Origin: Nocardia panacis
Lineage (GTDB): Bacteria > Actinomycetota > Actinomycetes > Mycobacteriales > Mycobacteriaceae
Length of the DNA: 64,000 bases
Assembly: GCF_003598715.1 (NCBI RefSeq)
Contig: NZ_QZFU01000016.1
Coordinates: forward strand, 248,001-312,000
Direction of reading: 5' to 3'
The translations under genes were made by a program, and so were the position numbers. Below are positions 51,517-60,288 of this stretch, one piece after another (the first letter of the stretch is position 1; every line of letters begins with the position of its first letter). The notes below the pieces were generated by a model that was given only the letters and a program-made list of their open reading frames with translations, was not told the DNA's origin and made no database searches.

Positions 51517-51820
51517 ACGGGTCAGCTGCGGAGGCGGTAGCGAAGCGTAACCACGAAGCAAGCCCCGTTCAGGCCACAAGGAACCCCGCGTGAACGGGTC
51601 AGCCGCGGAGGCGGTAGCGAAGCGTAACCACGAAGCAAGCCCCGTTCAGGCCACAAGGAACCCCGCGTGAACGGGTCAGCCGCGGAGGCGGTAGCGAAGC
51701 GTAACCACGAAGCAAGCCCCGTTCAGGCCACAAGGAACCCCGCGTGAACGGGTCAGCCGCGGAGGCGGTAGCGAAGCGTAACCACGAAGCAAGCCCCGTT
51801 CAGGCCACAAGGAGTAGAGC
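51513..51820 (+). repeat. Tandem array of four 77-bp units forming a chain of coupled mini-ORFs (family B)
   Basis: Units start at 51513, 51590, 51667 and 51744 and fill exactly the space between the ATPase stop and the permease ATG. They differ by a C/T change in unit 1 and the last few bases of unit 4. Each unit has GTG, 26 codons (VNGSAAEAVAKRN at the start) and a TGA overlapping the next GTG; the last TGA overlaps the permease ATG (ATGA). AAGGA precedes every start by 6-7 bases. Outer arms TGAACGGG/CCCGTTCA are inverted repeats. Confidence 0.95.
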
Positions 51821-52660
51821 ATGACCACGCTGACCGCACCCGAGACGAGCACGGCACCGCGCACCGCGCGCCCGATTCCGACGGCGAACAATCGAATCTC
51901 CTTGCGGCAGACCGCGGCCACCTCGCTGACCATGGCCTATCGCGGTCTGCTCAAGATCAAGCACAATCCGGAGCAGCTCTTCGATGTCACCGTGCAGCCG
52001 ATCCTGTTCACCGTGCTGTTCGCCTATATTTTCGGCGGGGCGATCTCGCACAATGTGCACGACTACCTGCCGACGCTGATTCCGGGCATTCTCGTGCAGA
52101 CGGTGGTGCTCACCTCGGTCGTCACCGGCACCCAATTGCGCGAGGATATGGACAAGGGCGTCTTCGATCGCTTCAAATCCCTGCCCATCGCCCGCATTTC
52201 GGCGCTGGCGGGGGCGCTGCTCGCGGATATGGTCCGCTACGGGCTGGCCACGGCGCTCACCATCGTGGTCGGATTGTGCCTGGGCTACCGCCCCGAAGGC
52301 GGCGTCTTCGGGGTCGTACTGGCCGCGCTGGTCGTGGTGTTCTGCTCGTTCGCGGTCAGTTGGATCTGGGCGCTGGTCGGCGTGACAGGTCGCAGTGCCG
52401 CAGGCGTGCAAGGGCTTTCGATGATGATCATGTTCCCGCTGACCTTCATGTCCGGCGCGTTCGCGCGGGTGCAGACCATGCCGGGCTGGCTACAGGGCAT
52501 CAACAAGGTGAATCCCGTGTACTACATGGTCAATGCCTGCCGGGAACTGATGAACGGGGGCGACTACGCGGCGGATCTGACCTGGTCGCTCTTGGGCGCG
52601 GTGGTGGTCATCGCGATCTTCGCGCCGCTGGCGGTGCGGGCGTACATGCGACGCGCGTGA
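51821..52660 (+). CDS. ABC exporter permease (DrrB type, ABC-2)
   Basis: The 279-residue ABC-2 permease has a soluble N-terminal tail, about six membrane segments (PILFTVLFAYIFGGAI, LIPGILVQTVVLTSVVTG, VVVIAIFAPLAVRAYM) and the ABC-2 signature region MFPLTFMSGAFARVQTMPGWLQGINKVNPVYYMVNACREL. AAGGAG from the last repeat unit lies 6 bases before the ATG. It is coupled to the preceding mini-ORF and to the ATPase 308 bp upstream. Confidence 0.94.
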   Translation: MTTLTAPETSTAPRTARPIPTANNRISLRQTAATSLTMAYRGLLKIKHNPEQLFDVTVQPILFTVLFAYIFGGAISHNVHDYLPTLIPGILVQTVVLTSVVTGTQLREDMDKGVFDRFKSLPIARISALAGALLADMVRYGLATALTIVVGLCLGYRPEGGVFGVVLAALVVVFCSFAVSWIWALVGVTGRSAAGVQGLSMMIMFPLTFMSGAFARVQTMPGWLQGINKVNPVYYMVNACRELMNGGDYAADLTWSLLGAVVVIAIFAPLAVRAYMRRA

Positions 52661-52678
52661 ACCGTCGCGACGAGGGGT

Positions 52679-52713
52679 GAAATGCCGGGCGGCCCTGTAC
52701 CGTCCGGCATTTC
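52679..52713 (+). terminator. Hairpin after the ABC permease
   Basis: A perfect 10-bp stem (52679-52688 / 52704-52713) with a 15-base loop lies 18 bases after the permease stop. There is no U-run. Confidence 0.5.
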
Positions 52714-52729
52714 CGTAGGACCGCAAGGG

Positions 52730-52855
52730 CGAAGACCCCCAGGGGTGAAACGAGATGCCAACCACAGAACACGATGCGGGGGTCTTCGTCACCTATTCGG
52801 TGAAGACCCCAATTGTGTGAAGCATGCCATCAACCACATGAAGCGGGGGTCTTCG
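52730..52855. repeat. Two-unit imperfect repeat with alternating GAAGACCCC / GGGGTCTTC motifs
   Basis: The 9-bp motif GAAGACCCC and its complement alternate four times (52731, 52779, 52802, 52846). Between them is a shared stretch containing ATGCCA...ACCACA and GCGGGGGTCTTCGT. The whole is a ~72-bp tandem duplication in which neighbouring motifs can pair into stems, the strongest around 52779-52810. It lies between convergent genes and could act as a bidirectional terminator. Confidence 0.6.
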
Positions 52856-52918
52856 TGGCTTACCCTACTGTGCCGCAGTCGAATTCGGAGGGGATTCGCG
52901 ATAGTGCCGAGCCGAAGT

Positions 52919-55900
52919 TCAGCGCTCGATTCGAATCTCACCGAGCAGTTCCAGGATTCGCGCGGCCGCGTCGCGGCGGCGAACAAGGGCGGCTCGCTCG
53001 ATGGCCGCCCGCATCCGATCCGCGCCGACGCGTTCGCGGGCCGCCTCGACGTGCCGGGACCGCAACATCGTCGGAAAGTCCTGTCTGGCATTGATTCTCC
53101 CGGACAGCGTGAGCAACTCCAGTCCGGTCTCCTGATCGCGGGCGGTGCCCACCAGATGTGCACCGATCGTGACGGCGGCCGCGCCGATCTGCGGGAGATC
53201 GCTGATGAGGCTCAACGGCCCGAGGGTCGCGGCGATCAGGCCGTCCAGCATCGGGTCGAAAGCGTGCGGCGCACCGTAGAGCGCCTCCGCGTCGAGCGCA
53301 CCGCAGGCGAACATCACCCCACCCGGTCCGGGACCGAGCATCTGCTGGGGCCAACCGAATACGTCCAGGGCGCGCCGATACAGGCGCAGTCCGCTATCGA
53401 TCCGCGCGCGCGCGAGTTCGAGTTCGGCGTAGGCGGCGACGAGAGTGGCCATCAGCGGGTTGGCGCGCGCGACCCCCTCCCCCATCAACTCCTCGAACTC
53501 CGCCGCGCCGACCGCCGCGCGAATCTCGCGCTCCGCCTCGTCGAACGCACCGCAGCCGACCAGCGCTCCCGCCATCATGCCCGCGTTCTCGATCGCCTCG
53601 TTGACCGCGCCGAGCGCACGCAGCGGACCGATGGCGCGCCGGTAGTGCTCAACCGCCTCCGAATAGCGCCCCACCTGCGAATACACCGAGGCAAGGTGCC
53701 GCAGCACCGCCGAATGACCCCAAATATCACCGGGACGCATGGCCCGAATCGCATTCTCCGCGTCGATGGTCGAGCCGAGCACATCGCCGAGGTTCTCCCG
53801 CCCGTTGGCCCGGATGATCAGCGCCGCCGCCTTGGTATCGGGATCCTCGGAACGGGTGCCCATCGCGATCGTCCGACTGACCGCGAGGGCCGTGGGCGGC
53901 GCGAGCACCACGGTGGCGAAGAAGTGCAATACGGGCAGAATCCCGGTGCGGCCGCGCATCAGCCTGCGCAGCCGGGTCCGCAGGCGCGTCAGCCTGCGAA
54001 TATCCCCCCTGATGACCGCCAAATGCATGAAGAACAGCACGTAGGTGGCGATCTCCTGATCGGCGGTGGGCGGATGGGGCCGCGCCGCATCGGGTTCCAG
54101 GTCGAGGATGCGCGCGTACCAGGCCGTGACCTCCTCGTGCGCACCGCGGATCACCCACAGGAATCCGATCACGGGAAAAATGCTGTAGGCCGCGTTGCCG
54201 TCACCGGTGTCCACGGCGCGGCGCAGTGCCGCGAGCAGGTTGTCCAGTTCCGCGCCGACCGCGTTCGTGGCCCCGACCTGATCGGTGGTGGTTCGGCCCG
54301 CGGCCGTCCAGTGGTTCGCGGCGACGACGACGAAATCGCAGGCCCACTGCACCAGGTTGTCCAAAACCAGATCGCCCTCGCCGGGTATGGCGGCCAACTG
54401 TTCCTCGCCGTACTCGCGGACCGTCTCCAGCATGCGATAGCGGAGGGTGTCGCCGTCGTCGAGCACGGTCAGCAGCGACTGATTGACCAGGCCGTCCACC
54501 GCCGCGGGCACATCGTCGAGATCCGGTCCCCCCGCGACCGCCGCCGCGGCGTCGAGGCCGAAACCCGCCGGGAAGCGGCACAGTCGCCGCAGCGCCACCT
54601 GCTGCGGCTTGTCCAACAGATTCCAACTCCAGTCGATCACCGAATGCAGCGTGCGGTGTCGCGCGGGCGAACTGCGGTCGGTATTGAGCAGCAGGGCGAA
54701 CCGGTCCTGCAGCCGCGTATTGATCTCGGCGACACTCATGGTGCGCACCCGCGCTGCGGCCAATTCGATGGCCAGCGGCAGACCGTCCAGTGTGTGGCAG
54801 AGTCGGGCGATCTCGCCGGGATCGAGGCGCGCACCCGGTCGGACCGCGCGCGCCCTGGCCGTGAACAACTCGGTGGCCGGTGAGCCCGCGGCATCGATGG
54901 CCAGGGGCGGCAGCGGATAGACCGCCTCGGCGGTGATCATGAGCGGCGCCCGGCTGGTGGTCAGCACCGTGAGCCGATCGCAGGATCCGATCAGATCGGC
55001 GACCACCACGGCCACCGCATCGATCAGATGCTCGCAGTTGTCCAGGATGAGCAGTGTCGGGCGGACACCGAGCGCCTCGCGCAGTCGTCGCCCGAAATCC
55101 GGCGGTGGCGCGCCCCGCAGCGCCGCATTGTCCAGTGCGCGGTCGCCGAGTCCGAGTGGTGCGCCGATCGCGGCCTCGATCTCGAGGCGCGCCTCCTCCC
55201 CTTCCGAACGCACCGAGGCCAGTTCCACCAGCAGCACCGAGAAGCGTCCCGCCGCGCACGACCCCAATTCATTGGCGATCCTGGTCTTTCCGGATCCGCC
55301 GGGACCGAGCACGGTGGTCACGCGCGAAGTGTCGAGCAGCGCGGTCAGTTCCGCGAGGTCGTTCTCCCGGCCGAGCAACGCGTTGGGCGCGGCCCGCAGA
55401 CCGATCGAAGGGCGGGTCTGTTCCGTCGGCGGGTCACTCGAGCTGAATTCCGCTGCAGCCGGCCCGGATTCGACACCCAAAAGGTGCGATATCGCGGCGG
55501 GATCGGCATTTTCGCGGACATCCGCTGCCTGCGCCCGCTCCTCTCCCCGCAGGATCGCGGTATTCAGATCGACCAGCGCCCGTCCCGGATCGGCGCCGAG
55601 TTGATCGGCCAGTCTGCGGCGGAAGGCCGCGAAACATTCCAGCGCCTCATTCGGTCGACCGGCAGCGGTCAAAAGGCGCATCAGGGTGTGATGTGCCGGT
55701 TCGTCGAGAATATGTTCCGCCGCACGGGATTTGGCCAGGCGCAGCGCGCCCGCGAGATCGCCGCGCAACTCGCGGGCGGCGAGTTCGAGTTCATCGAGAT
55801 CCTCGCGCAGCCGAGCGGCGGCGAAGCGCAGTGCGTCGGCCACCTCGCCGTCGGGGAGATCGGCGGCAGGTTCACCGCGCCACAGCGCCCTGGCCTGCTC

Positions 55901-56371
55901 GATGGCCGACAGGCTTCCCGCGGCATCACCCGCCGCGCGACGCTGCGCGGCGGCCGCGGACAACCGATGTGCCAGCGCGAGATCCACCGCATCCGAGGAC
56001 AACGTCAGTCGATAGCCCGCCGGGCCGATCTCCAACGCACCGTCGGGCAGCGCGGCGCGCAGGCGCGAGACCTGAGTGTGCAGGGCATTCATCGGTGCGC
56101 GCGGCGGACTCGCGCCCCACACCTCGTCGATGAGGGCCTGCGCGCTGCGGCTGCGACCCGGATGCAGGGCCAGCGCCGCGAGCAGCAATCGGGATCGGGT
56201 GCCGGGCAGCGCGGCGAGCGCACCGTCGCGACATAGCGCGATCTCGCCCAGCAGGGCCACCACGAGCGAATCACCTGCGGGCGTCGAGGCTCGACTGCCA
56301 CCGACGTGGCCGCTTATCTCCGGATACATCCCGCGCTCATCGTATGCGACCAGCACCGGGAGGGTTGTCAT
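52919..56371 (-). CDS. AfsR/SARP-type regulator with BTAD and AAA/NB-ARC ATPase domains
   Basis: The 1,150-residue protein begins with an OmpR-like winged helix (LLGEIALCRDGAL, SRLLLAALALHPGR, LHTQVSRLRAAL, residues ~38-115). A BTAD domain (ARALWRGEPAADLPDGE, HHTLMRLLTAAGRPNEALECFAAFRRRLADQLGADPG, to ~270) and an ATPase with Walker A GPGGSGKTR at ~365 and LLILDNCEHLID follow. TPR-like helices fill the rest. It is probably a transcriptional activator. It is divergent from the SRPBCC gene over 43 bp, and convergent with the ABC exporter. Confidence 0.9.
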   Translation of the reverse strand: MTTLPVLVAYDERGMYPEISGHVGGSRASTPAGDSLVVALLGEIALCRDGALAALPGTRSRLLLAALALHPGRSRSAQALIDEVWGASPPRAPMNALHTQVSRLRAALPDGALEIGPAGYRLTLSSDAVDLALAHRLSAAAAQRRAAGDAAGSLSAIEQARALWRGEPAADLPDGEVADALRFAAARLREDLDELELAARELRGDLAGALRLAKSRAAEHILDEPAHHTLMRLLTAAGRPNEALECFAAFRRRLADQLGADPGRALVDLNTAILRGEERAQAADVRENADPAAISHLLGVESGPAAAEFSSSDPPTEQTRPSIGLRAAPNALLGRENDLAELTALLDTSRVTTVLGPGGSGKTRIANELGSCAAGRFSVLLVELASVRSEGEEARLEIEAAIGAPLGLGDRALDNAALRGAPPPDFGRRLREALGVRPTLLILDNCEHLIDAVAVVVADLIGSCDRLTVLTTSRAPLMITAEAVYPLPPLAIDAAGSPATELFTARARAVRPGARLDPGEIARLCHTLDGLPLAIELAAARVRTMSVAEINTRLQDRFALLLNTDRSSPARHRTLHSVIDWSWNLLDKPQQVALRRLCRFPAGFGLDAAAAVAGGPDLDDVPAAVDGLVNQSLLTVLDDGDTLRYRMLETVREYGEEQLAAIPGEGDLVLDNLVQWACDFVVVAANHWTAAGRTTTDQVGATNAVGAELDNLLAALRRAVDTGDGNAAYSIFPVIGFLWVIRGAHEEVTAWYARILDLEPDAARPHPPTADQEIATYVLFFMHLAVIRGDIRRLTRLRTRLRRLMRGRTGILPVLHFFATVVLAPPTALAVSRTIAMGTRSEDPDTKAAALIIRANGRENLGDVLGSTIDAENAIRAMRPGDIWGHSAVLRHLASVYSQVGRYSEAVEHYRRAIGPLRALGAVNEAIENAGMMAGALVGCGAFDEAEREIRAAVGAAEFEELMGEGVARANPLMATLVAAYAELELARARIDSGLRLYRRALDVFGWPQQMLGPGPGGVMFACGALDAEALYGAPHAFDPMLDGLIAATLGPLSLISDLPQIGAAAVTIGAHLVGTARDQETGLELLTLSGRINARQDFPTMLRSRHVEAARERVGADRMRAAIERAALVRRRDAAARILELLGEIRIER

Positions 56372-56414
56372 AGATTCTTGCTCTCAATCACTTGATGCGG
56401 CCTACGCTGGCGCC

Positions 56415-56870
56415 ATGGCTGAGTTCGAAGTGGTCCGGCAGGCCGTCATCTCGGCCGAGCCATCGCGCGTGCACGGTCTGATCGACGACTTCCACCGGTG
56501 GAGCATCTGGTCACCGTGGGAGGACATGGACCCGCAGATGCTGCGCACCTTCTCCGGCGCGGACGCCGGGGTCGGCGCGAAATACGCCTGGAGCGGCAAT
56601 CGCAAGGTGGGCAGCGGGAAGATGGAGATCCTGTCCAGCACCGACCGCGAGATCCTGCTCCGATTGGAATTCGAGCGCCCGTGGAAGGCGACCAACGAGG
56701 TCACCTTCACCCTGGCGCCCAACGGTCCGGCCACGGAGGTGACGTGGCGGATGCGCGGCGAGCGGCGCGGGCTGATGGGTCTGCTCACGCTGGTCATGCC
56801 GATGGATCGGATGATCGGTCGCGATTTCGAGAAGGGCCTGGCCCGGCTCCGGCAGGCCGCCCAGAACTGA
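56415..56870 (+). CDS. SRPBCC family protein (polyketide cyclase/START-like)
   Basis: The 151-residue protein has the SRPBCC helix-grip pattern: [78 protein letters not shown] and a C-terminal amphipathic helix ([19 protein letters not shown]). It should bind a small hydrophobic ligand. The mRNA looks leaderless: TACGCT lies 6 bases before the ATG and there is no Shine-Dalgarno. The promoter region is shared with the divergent AfsR-like gene. Confidence 0.88.
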   Translation: MAEFEVVRQAVISAEPSRVHGLIDDFHRWSIWSPWEDMDPQMLRTFSGADAGVGAKYAWSGNRKVGSGKMEILSSTDREILLRLEFERPWKATNEVTFTLAPNGPATEVTWRMRGERRGLMGLLTLVMPMDRMIGRDFEKGLARLRQAAQN

Positions 56871-56907
56871 ACGAACCACCCAGTACCGAACGAACTACGC
56901 TGCGTGT

Positions 56908-57780
56908 ATGGCTACCGCAGCGCAATGGATCGAGGGCGCACGGCCCCGCACCCTCCCGAACGCGATCGCACCCGTCATCGCCGGAACCGGGGCCGCAGCC
57001 GCCTACGATGCCGTGAACTGGCCCAAGGCCGTTCTCGCGCTGCTGGTTTCGCTGGCGCTGATCATCGGGGTGAATTTCGCCAACGACTATTCCGACGGAA
57101 TTCGCGGCACCGATGAGGTGCGGGTCGGCCCGGTCCGGTTGGTCGGGCAGAAGTTGGCCGCGCCCAAGCAGGTTCGCACCGCCGCGTTTATCAGCATGGG
57201 GATCGGGGCCGCCCTCGGATTGCTGCTCGCCCTGCTCACGGCCTGGTGGTTGGTGCTGGTCGGCGCGGCCTGCCTGGCGGGGGCGTGGTTCTACACCGGC
57301 GGCAACAAGCCCTACGGGTATCGGGGGCTCGGTGAGGTCTCGGTCTTCGTCTTCTTCGGTCTGGTCGCCGTCCTCGGCACCGAATACGTGCAGGCCGAAC
57401 GGCTTTCGTGGGTCGGGCTCGGCATGGCCGTGGCCGTCGGCTCCTTCTCCTGTGCGGTGCTCGTCGCCAATAACCTGCGCGATATCCCCACCGACACCGA
57501 ATCCGGAAAGGTCACCCTCGCGGTAAAACTCGGCGATCCGCGCACCAGAGCGCTGTATCTCGCGCTGGTCGCGGCGCCGTTCGTGATCAGCATCGCACTC
57601 ATCGCGAAGACACCATGGGCACTGGCCGGTCTGGTGGCAGTCCCGTTCGCGGTTCGGGCCGCCGCGCCGGTGCGCACCGGCGGCAGCGGGCCGAAACTCA
57701 TTCCCACGCTGCGGGATACCGGCCTGGCCATGCTGGTGTGGGCGCTCGCCACCGCGCTCGCCCTCGGCTTCGGGAGCTGA
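56908..57780 (+). CDS. menA: 1,4-dihydroxy-2-naphthoate polyprenyltransferase
   Basis: The 290-residue UbiA-family enzyme has both Asp-rich motifs: [16 protein letters not shown] and [16 protein letters not shown]. It also has about nine membrane segments and [17 protein letters not shown]. It attaches the polyprenyl tail made by GrcC to the naphthoquinone ring. TACGCT lies 6 bases before the ATG with no Shine-Dalgarno, suggesting a leaderless mRNA. It starts 37 bp after the SRPBCC gene. Confidence 0.96.
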   Translation: MATAAQWIEGARPRTLPNAIAPVIAGTGAAAAYDAVNWPKAVLALLVSLALIIGVNFANDYSDGIRGTDEVRVGPVRLVGQKLAAPKQVRTAAFISMGIGAALGLLLALLTAWWLVLVGAACLAGAWFYTGGNKPYGYRGLGEVSVFVFFGLVAVLGTEYVQAERLSWVGLGMAVAVGSFSCAVLVANNLRDIPTDTESGKVTLAVKLGDPRTRALYLALVAAPFVISIALIAKTPWALAGLVAVPFAVRAAAPVRTGGSGPKLIPTLRDTGLAMLVWALATALALGFGS

Positions 57781-57785
57781 ACGGC

Positions 57786-58175
57786 TCAGCGCCGATCGGG
57801 GATCAGCAACTCCAGCACCCAGTTCACCACCGAGATGATCACGGCCCCGATGATCGCGGTCCAGAAACCCTCTACCCGCAAACCGTATTCGTTGCTGACC
57901 GCCTCGGTGATCTTGGCGGTCAGCAGCAGCATCAGCGCGTTGATCACCAGCAGGAACAGCCCCAGGCTGACCACCACCAGCGGGAGCGACAGTATTCGCA
58001 CTATCGGCTTCACCAGCGCGTTGACAATGGTGAACACGAGCGCGATGCCCAGGACCACCAGGATTTTCACGCCGGTGCCGCGATCGACCGGGCTCAGGAT
58101 CTCGATCTTGTGAACCCACGCGGCCGCGAGCCAGATGGCGACCCCATTGATGATCAGCCGAAGCACAAGCGTCAT
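57786..58175 (-). CDS. Phage holin-like (PF04020/YvlD-type) membrane protein
   Basis: The 129-residue protein has four membrane segments with the family pattern LIINGVAIWLAAAWV, LVFTIVNALVKPIVRILSLPLVVVSLGLFLLVINALMLLLTA and FWTAIIGAVIISVVNWVLELLI. Despite the name, these are chromosomal membrane proteins of unknown function. It is convergent with menA, 5 bp away. Confidence 0.88.
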   Translation of the reverse strand: MTLVLRLIINGVAIWLAAAWVHKIEILSPVDRGTGVKILVVLGIALVFTIVNALVKPIVRILSLPLVVVSLGLFLLVINALMLLLTAKITEAVSNEYGLRVEGFWTAIIGAVIISVVNWVLELLIPDRR

Positions 58176-58251
58176 GGGGCCAATGCTAAAGGCAGCGAGA
58201 CCGCCGTAGGGGGTTGAATCGCAACCGCTGGCGATACTCGCTGCCTACCCC

Positions 58252-58848
58252 TCAAGCCGCGTCGTCGAGCAGCGCGTGCACCCTGGTGCGCAACACCGCG
58301 ATCGACTCCGCACCGCCGAGCAGCCGCTCGGTGGTCGCGTTCGGGGCGCGCAGAATGCCGAGCAGCAGATGCGCCGATTCGATCGCGCCGTCCTTGCGGG
58401 CCAGCGCCTCGCGCAGCGACAGTTCCACCACCTTCTTCGCCTCACGGGAGAAGGGGATGTGCCCGTACTTGGCGGGCGTGAAACCGAAGGGACCGCGCCG
58501 CCCCCGCTCGGCCGGGATCGGCCGGTCCAGCGCGTCCGCGCCGAAGGTTGCCTCCAGACTCTCGCGCACCGCATCCAGATCTATCCCGATGGACCGCAGC
58601 GCCTCGGCGTCCTCCGCGCCCAGCGGTGCGGCCGCATTGTCGGCGCCGACCGTTGGCTGCAACGCCGCTACTACGCCGTCATGGGTGATACCGGCCTGCT
58701 CGAGCAGCGCCAGCAATTCCGGATCCCCCTCGGCGAGCAGGCCGAGCAGCACATGCTCCACCTCGATGCGCGGGGAACGCAGCGCCCGCGTCTCCTCCTG
58801 CGCGATGACGATCGATGTGCGCGCCGTCCGACTGAATCGCTCGAACAT
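58252..58848 (-). CDS. Clp N-terminal (repeat) domain protein without ATPase
   Basis: The 198-residue protein consists of Clp_N-like repeats. The first (MFERFSRTARTSIVIAQEETRALRSPRIEVEHVLLGLL) and second (KYGHIPFSREAKKVVELSLREALARKDGAIESAHLLLGIL) are the ~75-residue helical repeats that ClpC/ClpB use to bind substrates or adaptors. No AAA domain follows. It may act as an adaptor or decoy for the Clp machine. Its ATG overlaps the HTH gene stop by one base, so the two form an operon. Confidence 0.85.
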   Translation of the reverse strand: MFERFSRTARTSIVIAQEETRALRSPRIEVEHVLLGLLAEGDPELLALLEQAGITHDGVVAALQPTVGADNAAAPLGAEDAEALRSIGIDLDAVRESLEATFGADALDRPIPAERGRRGPFGFTPAKYGHIPFSREAKKVVELSLREALARKDGAIESAHLLLGILRAPNATTERLLGGAESIAVLRTRVHALLDDAA

Positions 58849-59069
58849 CAGCGGTCCCCGCCTCTCCTGTTGTGCTTCTGATGTACCGCCTGCTTGCTGA
58901 CCTCGAGCGCGTCCGCGATCGCCTGCCAGGACCAGCCCTGGGCACGGGCGTTGCCGACCTGGATGGCCTCCAGGCGCTCGAGCAGCCGACGCAGTGCGAG
59001 GACCGCCCGCAGCCCGACCCGTGGATCGGGGCTGCCCGCGGCCGCCGCCAGTGTGGTTGCCTCTGTCAT
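58848..59069 (-). CDS. Small helix-turn-helix regulator of the Clp_N operon
   Basis: The 73-residue protein has a helical N-terminus and a clear HTH: RAQGWSWQAIADALEVSKQAVHQKHNRR. It lies immediately upstream of the Clp_N gene (overlap TGATG). A perfect palindrome occupies the bases directly before its ATG and leaves no room for a Shine-Dalgarno. It is therefore probably translated from a leaderless mRNA and represses itself. Confidence 0.85.
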   Translation of the reverse strand: MTEATTLAAAAGSPDPRVGLRAVLALRRLLERLEAIQVGNARAQGWSWQAIADALEVSKQAVHQKHNRRGGDR

Positions 59070-59116
59070 ATCGTCAATTTAAATTGACGATCGCGGCGGT
59101 GTCAACGAAAATTGAC
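59070..59116 (-). promoter_or_regulatory. Leaderless promoter with 22-bp palindromic operator of the HTH-Clp_N operon
   Basis: A perfect 22-bp palindrome (59070-59091; half-site ATCGTCAATTT) ends at the start codon. On the minus strand TTGACA (-35, 59100-59105) is followed after 17 bases by TTAAAT (-10, 59077-59082) inside the palindrome. A weaker GTCAA-N6-TTGAC copy lies at 59101-59116 over the -35. Both boxes and the transcription start would be covered by a bound repressor. Confidence 0.75.
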
Positions 59117-59142
59117 GCATCTTCGCCGAGGGCGAAACGAAA

Positions 59143-59181
59143 CACGCCCCGCCCTCGGATCACTCCGGAGGACGGGGCGTG
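59143..59181 (-). terminator. Terminator after the Cds1-like gene
   Basis: A GC-rich stem (CACGCCCCG and complement, then CCTC..GGA with one bulge and one mismatch) spans 59143-59181. On the minus strand it is followed by TTTCGTTTCG. It lies 22 bases after the stop at 59203. Confidence 0.7.
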
Positions 59182-59202
59182 CGGCCCGAACAATCGGCCC
59201 GA

Positions 59203-60288
59203 TCAGCCGGACCAGGAACCCGTGGCGAAGAACTTCTCCAGCACCGCCGTCGGCTCACCCAGGTGCAGATCCCGCTCACGCACCCACTCGTCGCTGAAAT
59301 ATGTGTCCGCGTAGCGGTCGCCCCCATCGCAGAGCAGCGTTACCACACTGCCCGCGCGTCCCTCGGCCAACATCTCGCCGACCAACGCGAACACGCCCCA
59401 CAGATTCGTGCCCGTCGACCCACCCACCCGACGGCCGAGCACCGCACTGGCATGACGCATCGTCGCCAACGAGGCGGCGTCGGGAACCTCGATCATCCGA
59501 TCCACCACCTGACCGACGAACGACGGCTCCACCCTCGGCCTGCCGATCCCCTCGATCCGCGAGGGCATCCCGGTCTGATATCCGGCGTCGGCCGTCTCGT
59601 AGCCGCCGTAGAACGCCGAATTCTCCGGATCCACCACCGCCAACCTCGTCGTATGCCTGCGATAGCGGATATAGCGGCCGATGGTCGCGCTCGTACCGCC
59701 GGTGCCTGCGCCGACCACAATCCACTCCGGCACCGGATTGGGCTCCAGCACCATTTGCTGAAAGATGGACTCGGCGATGTTGTTATTGCCGCGCCAGTCG
59801 GTTGCCCGCTCGGCATGGGTGAACTGATCCATATAGTGGCCGCCGCATTCGCGAGCCAGCCGCGCGGCCTCGGTGTACATATCCGGCGGACGCCCCACGA
59901 AATGACAGCGACCGCCCTGCGCCTCGATCAGCGCGATCTTCTGCGGTGACGTGCTGGCGGGCATCACCGCCACGAAATCCAAACCGAGCAACTTGGCGAA
60001 ATACGCCTCGCTCACCGCGGTCGACCCCGACGACGCCTCGACCACCGTGGTGCCCTCGGTAATCCAGCCATTGCACAGGGCATACAGGAACAGCGAACGG
60101 GCCAGCCGATGCTTGAGACTGCCGGTGATATGGGTGGACTCGTCCTTCAGATACAGCTGGACATTCCATTGCAGCGGCAGCGGATAGCGAATCAAATGCG
60201 TATCCGCGCTGCGCTGCGTGTCGGCGTCGATCAGACGAACCGCGTTGTCCACCCAGTCGCGCGGGGTGCTGTGATCACAGAACCTCAT
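59203..60288 (-). CDS. PLP-dependent cysteine synthase-family protein (Cds1-like cysteine desulfhydrase)
   Basis: The 361-residue fold-type II PLP enzyme has the Lys motif [15 protein letters not shown] (Schiff-base Lys), [18 protein letters not shown] and [22 protein letters not shown] (phosphate-binding Gly loop). Sequence and length resemble M. tuberculosis Rv3684 (Cds1), which releases H2S from cysteine. Whether this protein synthesises or degrades cysteine is not shown by sequence. Its ATG overlaps the stop of the upstream DUF4229 gene (ATGA). Confidence 0.88.
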   Translation of the reverse strand: MRFCDHSTPRDWVDNAVRLIDADTQRSADTHLIRYPLPLQWNVQLYLKDESTHITGSLKHRLARSLFLYALCNGWITEGTTVVEASSGSTAVSEAYFAKLLGLDFVAVMPASTSPQKIALIEAQGGRCHFVGRPPDMYTEAARLARECGGHYMDQFTHAERATDWRGNNNIAESIFQQMVLEPNPVPEWIVVGAGTGGTSATIGRYIRYRRHTTRLAVVDPENSAFYGGYETADAGYQTGMPSRIEGIGRPRVEPSFVGQVVDRMIEVPDAASLATMRHASAVLGRRVGGSTGTNLWGVFALVGEMLAEGRAGSVVTLLCDGGDRYADTYFSDEWVRERDLHLGEPTAVLEKFFATGSWSG

